The translations under genes were made by a program, and so were the position numbers. Shown in pieces: positions 58,141 to 64,000 of a stretch of 64,000 bases of DNA; position 1 is the first letter of the stretch; each line of letters starts with the position of its first letter. Under the pieces are notes generated by a model. It was not told where the DNA came from. It was given only the letters and a program-made list of their open reading frames with translations, and searched no databases. The stretch is from Chlamydiota bacterium (GTDB taxonomy: Bacteria > Chlamydiota > Chlamydiia > Chlamydiales > Parachlamydiaceae): contig JABDFJ010000001.1 of assembly GCA_013286645.1 (NCBI GenBank), positions 37,202-101,201 of the forward strand, in the 5' to 3' direction.

Positions 58141-58345
58141 TATCACACATTGGATTACTGCCCTGTTTGAACGCGAAGGTCGCGAAGCAAGCGAAGAAAA
58201 CGCGAAGAAAGTGGTTATTAATTGAAATGCTTGTTGCTTGATAAACAGGTCGCTACATGTGAATAAAATCTTTAATAATAAAAAAATCTTCGCGTTGTCT
58301 TCGCTTGCTTCGCGATCTTCGCGTTCAAATAGGATTGGACGTGGT
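58141..58345. mobile_element. Second GCGAAG-family MITE-like element (degenerate ends)
   Basis: TATCACACATTGGATTACTGCCCTGTTTGAACGCGAAGGTCGCGAAGCAAGCGAAG... inverted with AATCTTCGCGTTGTCTTCGCTTGCTTCGCGATCTTCGCGTTCAAATAGGA. Confidence 0.75.
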
Positions 58346-58454
58346 TAATTAATTATAGAGTTGGTGAGATGAAAAAAAACAAACTAATTGTTTGACATAA
58401 AATATAAATTTATATTATTATTAATATATTAATTAATTAACAAAGGAGTCTTTA

Positions 58455-59222
58455 ATGATGAACCTAACTGAAAGCATGATGCCAATGTCAATCATGAATA
58501 CCACATTAAATGGTATGGCGGCAGTGGGCAATGCCACCGCACGCACAGCAGGTGGGCTTGTTTGCAAAGTTGGTTCCAGCGCTCTTAATGCGACAGCAGA
58601 TGTGGCTAAAGGGGCTGTGGTGAATGCAACGAAATTTGCTTTGGGCATTAACAATATGGAAAATGCCTGTCGCGCACTCACCAATAGCACGGTCTATAAA
58701 AAACAGATGATCGATGGGATTGAATACCATACTCAAATGAATGTATCCTTCGTTGACAGAGCTTCGTTTGCGATGCAACAAACATGGAATGCTACGGGTA
58801 AGTTGCTGTTTTGTGCGGCCCTGCCAACGGGCTTGGTAAGCAAAGTGGGCACAAACCTGGGATGGCTGGAGCCTGCCCAAGGATTGTCTTTAAGAAATCT
58901 CTCAGAGGGCACATTGACGGTTACTAAGGAAACAGTGTCTTTGGCAGTGAATGCAACCATAGATGCTGCGAGCTATACAGTTGAGAAAGCGTGGGAACAC
59001 CCAACGATCGCTAATGTGGTAGTTGGCACCATCGTCGGTGTGGGCTTGGTGATCTCGGCTGTTAAAGATTTTACTTCGGTGCCAACCGTTAAAGTTAAAG
59101 CTACTGGCCATAAAGTAGTGGTTGAATCAGAGAGTTGGTTGAAGCATAAAGCGCAGGATTGTGCCATGGGAGTGGCTAAATTGGCAGGCGCTTACTTGAT
59201 TGCAAACAAGCTGATCGGATAA
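58455..59222 (+). CDS. Hypothetical Ala/Val-rich protein
   Basis: 255 aa, RBS AAAGGAG, internal hydrophobic segment NVVVGTIVGVGLVISAV; own terminator downstream. Confidence 0.65.
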   Translation: MMNLTESMMPMSIMNTTLNGMAAVGNATARTAGGLVCKVGSSALNATADVAKGAVVNATKFALGINNMENACRALTNSTVYKKQMIDGIEYHTQMNVSFVDRASFAMQQTWNATGKLLFCAALPTGLVSKVGTNLGWLEPAQGLSLRNLSEGTLTVTKETVSLAVNATIDAASYTVEKAWEHPTIANVVVGTIVGVGLVISAVKDFTSVPTVKVKATGHKVVVESESWLKHKAQDCAMGVAKLAGAYLIANKLIG

Positions 59223-59260
59223 GCTCTTCAGGGGTATCTGATTCCTATGGTGAATAAATA

Positions 59261-59294
59261 AAAAGGCGGCCATCTTGCGATGGCCGCCTTTTTA
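59261..59294 (+). terminator. Rho-independent terminator
   Basis: AAAAAGGCGGCCATC-TTGC-GATGGCCGCCTTTTT followed by ATTTT. Confidence 0.9.
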
Positions 59295-59513
59295 TTTTCG
59301 CTACGTGTTGCTTCTGAATTGATCAGAAGGACACGGTGATTCTCCCTGTTACGTGCACCACATCTGTTAATTCAGATGAAGGCCGTATAAAAGGAGCTGC
59401 ATAATGCGCATTGACGATGACTTTAAGCTCAGGCTCATAGTGTTGATCGCCGTCGAGCTCTTTAGAGCATTCGTCAAAGGCAAGTGAGCTATGTTTTGGA
59501 CTCACAGTATAAT

Positions 59514-59690
59514 CTCCACCTGCCTAATGAAAGGCAGCTAGTGAAGAACGCCCGCTGGGTGAGGCCCATCCCCCTATAACAGCACATTAACTGGGGGCTT
59601 GTGCGCTTTGTGTTCGCACCGCTCCCGCAGATGCCGGGAAGGTAGGATGACCCTGTGTTACCCTTGGGCTACCACCTGTAGTGAAAAACA
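59514..59690. ncRNA. Candidate structured RNA or structured 5' leader (strand uncertain)
   Basis: GC-rich segment in AT-rich intergenic DNA with consecutive hairpins: CTGCCT/AGGCAG 59520-59537, CCCCC/GGGGG 59570-59597, GTGCG/CGCAC 59601-59619, TCCCG/CGGGA 59623-59639, GGTAG/CTACC 59641-59673; TATAAT at 59508-59513 on +. Confidence 0.4.
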
Positions 59691-60077
59691 AAGTAATGTC
59701 ACCTCGTTGCGTTCTTAAAAAGTTTTTATCCTATGCTTGGCTATTGTTATAAACAATAGTTAGGTCATAGGCTCTAATTTCAACATCAATAATAATAAAT
59801 AGGGTCCCAAAAGTTTGTGGTTTCGAGCGTTATTTTATCGACTTGCGTCACCTCCTCTTGTGCTCTGTCGGTTCCACTGTTGTTGGGCTGATACTTTGGT
59901 AAGTTGTTGCACCATTTAATTAGAAATGGCCTCACAAGCTACTTTAAGCATCTAATTTACTTGTACTCTACAAGTTTATTTGTACAAGGTCTATGATCTA
60001 TATCGCAAAATAAAAGGTCCTATTGCGATACATATCAACGTAAAAAAAATAATACAAGGATTAATGCGATAATATCG

Positions 60078-60872
60078 TTACTTTTTTAATTGAGTTAATA
60101 CTTTTTCACGATATGCAATGTAATCAGGTAAGGCTAACGTGCCAATGGCTAGTTGTTGAATGACAGTGCGAAAAGCTTGTGCATCCACTTTAGCTGGCAA
60201 ATCTTTGGCTGCTTCTAATGCTGCATACTGTTTCCATATATGCCATGTTTTGAGCTCTGCTTGGGTATCGCCTAATTGTTGTTCTAGCATAGCTATTCTC
60301 AGCAAATTGAAGGCAAATAATTCATCACCAAACGAACGCTCTTGAGCTACAGGTTGGCGACCGATAGTTTCGATCATCTGTTGCTGCAAGGCTTGGCTTT
60401 TATCAAGTGCTTCTTGGTAGCGTTCTTCGCTTATTAACAGAGACGCGCTGGCATATTGACTGTACATGGGGAGGTCATCGGATTTAGTACGCTCAAGAGT
60501 AGCTATGGCTAGTGGTTTAGCTTCGGCTAGCTGTCCACGGTTGAGCAACGTTTGGGCCAAAGCCCCATCGTAGGCAGCATGTAGTTCTGGATGGCGTGCC
60601 ATGATTGTTAAGAGGCGCTGGAAGGCATCGTTGGTGTTGGGGGAATCTTTGGTTGGTCCTTCTTGCGTAAAGAGAGCATAGTCATTGGCTGCTTGAAAGT
60701 ACTCTTGTTCAGCTTTGACAGCATGTCCTGTGCTTAAGCGATAGACGAGTATCAGGATAGCCACGAAGGCGACGAGACCATAAATGATGGTTTTACCATA
60801 TCTGGCAAGCCATTCAGTGAGGGCTCCTTCTTCGAGGGAATTCAGGTGCTTAGGAGTGGAGATGTTGGACAT
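60078..60872 (-). CDS. Membrane-anchored TPR-like protein (hypothetical)
   Basis: 264 aa: EWLARYGKTIIYGLVAFVAILILVYRLSTGHAVKAEQEYFQAANDYALF; YfgM-like topology. Confidence 0.6.
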   Translation of the reverse strand: MSNISTPKHLNSLEEGALTEWLARYGKTIIYGLVAFVAILILVYRLSTGHAVKAEQEYFQAANDYALFTQEGPTKDSPNTNDAFQRLLTIMARHPELHAAYDGALAQTLLNRGQLAEAKPLAIATLERTKSDDLPMYSQYASASLLISEERYQEALDKSQALQQQMIETIGRQPVAQERSFGDELFAFNLLRIAMLEQQLGDTQAELKTWHIWKQYAALEAAKDLPAKVDAQAFRTVIQQLAIGTLALPDYIAYREKVLTQLKK

Positions 60873-60983
60873 AATCTTTTACCGGGTTAGAGATGTTTTT
60901 TTTACAGCTTTTCTGGTTTTTGGAATGAGAATATGTTATGCTCAAACAATGATAAGTGAAAAAACTTTATTGTAAAGGCGAAA

Positions 60984-61808
60984 ATGAAACAGGATCAGCA
61001 GCAAAGTGAAACAGAGACCATCAAAGAGATCTTGCTCGAGCATATTGTGGTAAATCCTTATCAACCACGGCGCCACTTCGCCCCGGAGGAATTGACAGAG
61101 CTGGCGCAATCCATTCAGAGTGTGGGCTTGATTCATCCGCCTGTGGTGCGACCGTTAGAAGATGGAATAACCTATGAGCTTGTCTCGGGGGAAAGGCGCT
61201 ATCGCGCCTCTCAGTTGGCGGGCTTAAAGCAGATTCCAGTCGTCGTGCGTCAAAGCAGTCATGCCATTTCGGCCCAGGCGGCATTGATAGAAAATATTCA
61301 ACGCGTGGACCTTAATCCGATTGAAATTGCTAAAGCTTTGCGCAGTTTGATTGAAGAATTCGACTATCAACAGGATGAATTGGCCACGCGCTTGGGAAAG
61401 AAAAGATCTACGGTAGCCAATTACTTGCGTTTGTTGAGTTTACCCAAAAATATTCAAGATAGTGTGTCATGTAATACAATTACAATGGGACATGCCAAAG
61501 CCATTTTATCTATTGATGGGTTTGAAAAACAAAATTTGTTATATGAGCTCATTGTACGCGATGAGCTTAATGTGCGAGAAGCCGAAGATGCAGCCTTGCG
61601 TATCTCGCAGAAGGCGAAAAAGCAGTCTTTGGTCTATGTGAATCGCGATTTCTATCTCGAACAGATAGCTTCGCGTATGCAACATAAGTTAGGCACTAAA
61701 GTTACCATTCAAGGCAAAGGGAAAAAAGGCAGGATTACTATCGATTATTACAGCCTCGATGACTTAGACCGTCTGCTTGCAATATTTGATGTTCCGGCAT
61801 CGGGGTGA
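60984..61808 (+). CDS. parB: ParB/RepB/Spo0J family partition protein
   Basis: IVVNPYQPRRHFAPEELTELAQSIQSVGLIHPPVVRP, YELVSGERRYRASQLAGLKQIPVVVR, LIENIQRVDLNPIEIAKALRSLIEEF. Confidence 0.95.
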   Translation: MKQDQQQSETETIKEILLEHIVVNPYQPRRHFAPEELTELAQSIQSVGLIHPPVVRPLEDGITYELVSGERRYRASQLAGLKQIPVVVRQSSHAISAQAALIENIQRVDLNPIEIAKALRSLIEEFDYQQDELATRLGKKRSTVANYLRLLSLPKNIQDSVSCNTITMGHAKAILSIDGFEKQNLLYELIVRDELNVREAEDAALRISQKAKKQSLVYVNRDFYLEQIASRMQHKLGTKVTIQGKGKKGRITIDYYSLDDLDRLLAIFDVPASG

Positions 61809-62935
61809 GTGGCATGTATTTTCACATAGACCTCAAAGCCATGCTCTTGTTGATCTTGTGTAGCATCCCTTTTTGGTTTTTCTTTAAGCAAAGCCATGCT
61901 TATGTGGAACCTCATATCGCCTTCTCAAATGTTTCAGGGCTAGCTTATAATCAAGGGCGGGTGGCTTGGGCGTTATGGCCCAAACGCTTGATGTGGATAG
62001 CTTTTCTATGCTTGGTGACGGCTTTTCTCGATCCTCACCTACTGCTGGAGCGCAAAGCCGGAGGGGCGGGCGCCGATGGAATTGCTCCGAAACAAGGGGT
62101 AGCCATCTATATCGTGCTTGACCAGTCGGGATCGATGAAGGATCAGGTATTTGCTCCCTCAGGCAGTGGAGAGCGGCTCATATCAAAAATTGATTTAGTC
62201 AAACAAGTTTCCAAGCAGTTCATAGAGGGGGCACCCCAATTGGAGTTGTATGGACGACCCAATGATCTGATAGGATTGGTGTTTTTCGCTAGAGCCGCGC
62301 GCGTGATGGCGCCATTGACATTAGACCATGGGGCTGTTTTAGCGGAATTGGCCAAATTTACAACGGTGGGTGAGCGGGATCAAGATGGGACATCTATTGG
62401 CTATGCGATCTTTAAGACCGCAAATTTAATGGCCGTCACCCGTCATTTTTCCCAAGAGCTGGTGGCTAAAGGTGAGCCCCCCTATAGCATTAAAAGCAAT
62501 GTGATCATTTTGCTCACGGATGGATTGCAAGATCCTAATCCCTTAGATAAGGGCAAGCGCTTGCGCAATATGGATGTGCCTGAAGCTGCGGCTCAAGCTA
62601 AAGAACTCGGTGTGCGCTTGTACATGGTGAATGTCGATCCGGCGATGAATACTGAAGAATTTGCCCCTTATCGTCATATCATGCAGCGCGCCGCAGAGCT
62701 AACGGGTGGTAAGTTTTATATGGTGACGCAAGGCACCGATCTAGAAAAGATCTATCATGATATCGACGCCTTAGAAAAGAGTGCCATTCCCCCTCCTCAA
62801 AGTGTTTATGAGCGCGATAAGCGACCAGATCTCTACCAACGAATTTCTTTTTATCCCTATTTCATAGGCCTTGGGATGCTTTGCCTGTTGTTGTCTATTC
62901 TTTTAGAGACGACAATCTTAAGGAGGGTCCCATGA
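61805..62935 (+). CDS. VWA-domain membrane protein (BatA-like)
   Basis: AIYIVLDQSGSMKDQVF (MIDAS DxSxS), NVIILLTDGLQDPNP, TM segments at both ends. Confidence 0.88.
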   Translation: MSGMYFHIDLKAMLLLILCSIPFWFFFKQSHAYVEPHIAFSNVSGLAYNQGRVAWALWPKRLMWIAFLCLVTAFLDPHLLLERKAGGAGADGIAPKQGVAIYIVLDQSGSMKDQVFAPSGSGERLISKIDLVKQVSKQFIEGAPQLELYGRPNDLIGLVFFARAARVMAPLTLDHGAVLAELAKFTTVGERDQDGTSIGYAIFKTANLMAVTRHFSQELVAKGEPPYSIKSNVIILLTDGLQDPNPLDKGKRLRNMDVPEAAAQAKELGVRLYMVNVDPAMNTEEFAPYRHIMQRAAELTGGKFYMVTQGTDLEKIYHDIDALEKSAIPPPQSVYERDKRPDLYQRISFYPYFIGLGMLCLLLSILLETTILRRVP

Positions 62936-64000
62936 TTTGGCGCAGCATTCATTATGATTGGTTTAGTGCCCTACTATTGGGATTCTTCATTCTCTTGTTG
63001 ATATGGCGCTTCATGGCACTTGATAACTACCGTCGTTCTGCTTTGAAACGCTTTGCTGATCCCTCTGTGCTTGATGCTTTGTTAGTCAAGCGTGATCCCT
63101 TGATGTATGTTACGAAAGCTTTTTTGTGTTGCCTGGTATGGCTGTGTGCCGTGTTGGCCCTCATGCAACCCAAAGGAAATAGTCGCTATGTTGCGCCGTC
63201 TGTTTCTCAAATTGAATCTACTATACCGCAAGAAAAACGGCGCAAGAAGATGCATGAGGTGATTTTGCTCATCGATGCTTCTGCATCGATGACCGTTGAC
63301 GATATGTATGGGGGAATGACGCGCTTGGCTGTGGCTAAGGAGATTGGAGACACCATTGTGAGTGGTTTGAAAGGGGAAAACGTTTCATTATTTGCATTTA
63401 CATCGGCCACCATGCAATTAGTCCCTTCTACTACAGACTATCTCTTTACACGTCTGATGTTAAGAGGGGTGGAGATCAACGAAGGAGAAACGGCTGGTAC
63501 CGCTATTAAACAAGCGTTAGAAGTGGTGCGCAAAAGCAGTTTCAACAGGCGTTTTGCAAAACCCAAGACCCTTATATTATTAAGCGATGGTGGTGATACA
63601 GATTATGAAAGTGCGCAAGGGGCAGATCGCGAGAGAATTTTAACAGAGATCTTAGCTCCCCTTGCTGATGCTATCGATCAACATTTGCATGTGCAGGTGA
63701 TTGGCATAGGTTCTAGGCAAGGGAAAGCGGTTCCAAACGTTTCCTATGATGGACATGAAGTGATCTCTGCTTTAGATGCAACCTTACTAAAAAAGATCAG
63801 TGTGGTCGGTCAGGGCAATTTGTTTTTAGTGGCAGAGAAAACACCCTTACAGATTGCTCAAGGGGTGTTGGATCTCATAGCACGAGAGAGCACTTATGAG
63901 GAAACCACGGATGGATCCTCCGAGGAAGCTACTCAAGAGCTTGTTTACGATCTGTATTACCAAATACCTCTGGGCTTGGCTATTATGGCTTTGGCCGCCG
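62932..64000 (+). CDS. Second VWA-domain membrane protein (BatB-like), truncated by window end
   Basis: ATGA overlap with previous gene; MIWRSIHYDWFSALLLGFFILLLIWRF..., VILLIDASASMTVDDMYGGMTRLAVAKEIGD, TLILLSDGGDTDYESAQG; open to the edge. Confidence 0.9.
   Translation, partial: MIWRSIHYDWFSALLLGFFILLLIWRFMALDNYRRSALKRFADPSVLDALLVKRDPLMYVTKAFLCCLVWLCAVLALMQPKGNSRYVAPSVSQIESTIPQEKRRKKMHEVILLIDASASMTVDDMYGGMTRLAVAKEIGDTIVSGLKGENVSLFAFTSATMQLVPSTTDYLFTRLMLRGVEINEGETAGTAIKQALEVVRKSSFNRRFAKPKTLILLSDGGDTDYESAQGADRERILTEILAPLADAIDQHLHVQVIGIGSRQGKAVPNVSYDGHEVISALDATLLKKISVVGQGNLFLVAEKTPLQIAQGVLDLIARESTYEETTDGSSEEATQELVYDLYYQIPLGLAIMALAA

Noticed and set aside
1-64000. CRISPR arrays, tRNAs, rRNAs, prophage or intact IS transposase
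   Set aside because: No regularly spaced repeats, no tRNA-like cloverleaf or T-loop in intergenic regions that I could identify, and no transposase/integrase motifs in the ORFs.

Overview
This window looks like a chromosomal segment from an environmental member of the phylum Chlamydiota. That is inferred from gene content: a TopA with a C-terminal SWIB domain, a minimal type II secretion cluster in the order of the chlamydial CT573-CT565 block, a tol-pal/exbBD/dsbD/tatD block in the order of CT601-CT594, and an LcrH/SycD-type T3S chaperone. It also carries metK and murI, which Chlamydiaceae lack. I saw no rRNA, tRNA, CRISPR array or intact transposase. Accessory features that stand out: (1) a three-gene hipB / short hipA-N / hipA-kinase locus that resembles HipBST, with two near-identical upstream operator-like repeats; (2) a periplasmic-binding-domain/TolC fusion in a complete RND efflux operon; (3) an ankyrin protein with a C-terminal HPD (J-domain-like) motif inserted between pal and tolB; (4) an autotransporter with an N-terminal BNR/propeller-like passenger and a Cys-containing barrel; (5) a MORN-repeat protein next to a T3S chaperone gene; (6) several MITE-like inverted-repeat elements, two of which have candidate target-site duplications (12 bp and 9 bp); (7) a GC-rich structured intergenic element near 59.5-59.7 kb. 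All assignments come from reading translated sequence and motifs, with no database search.
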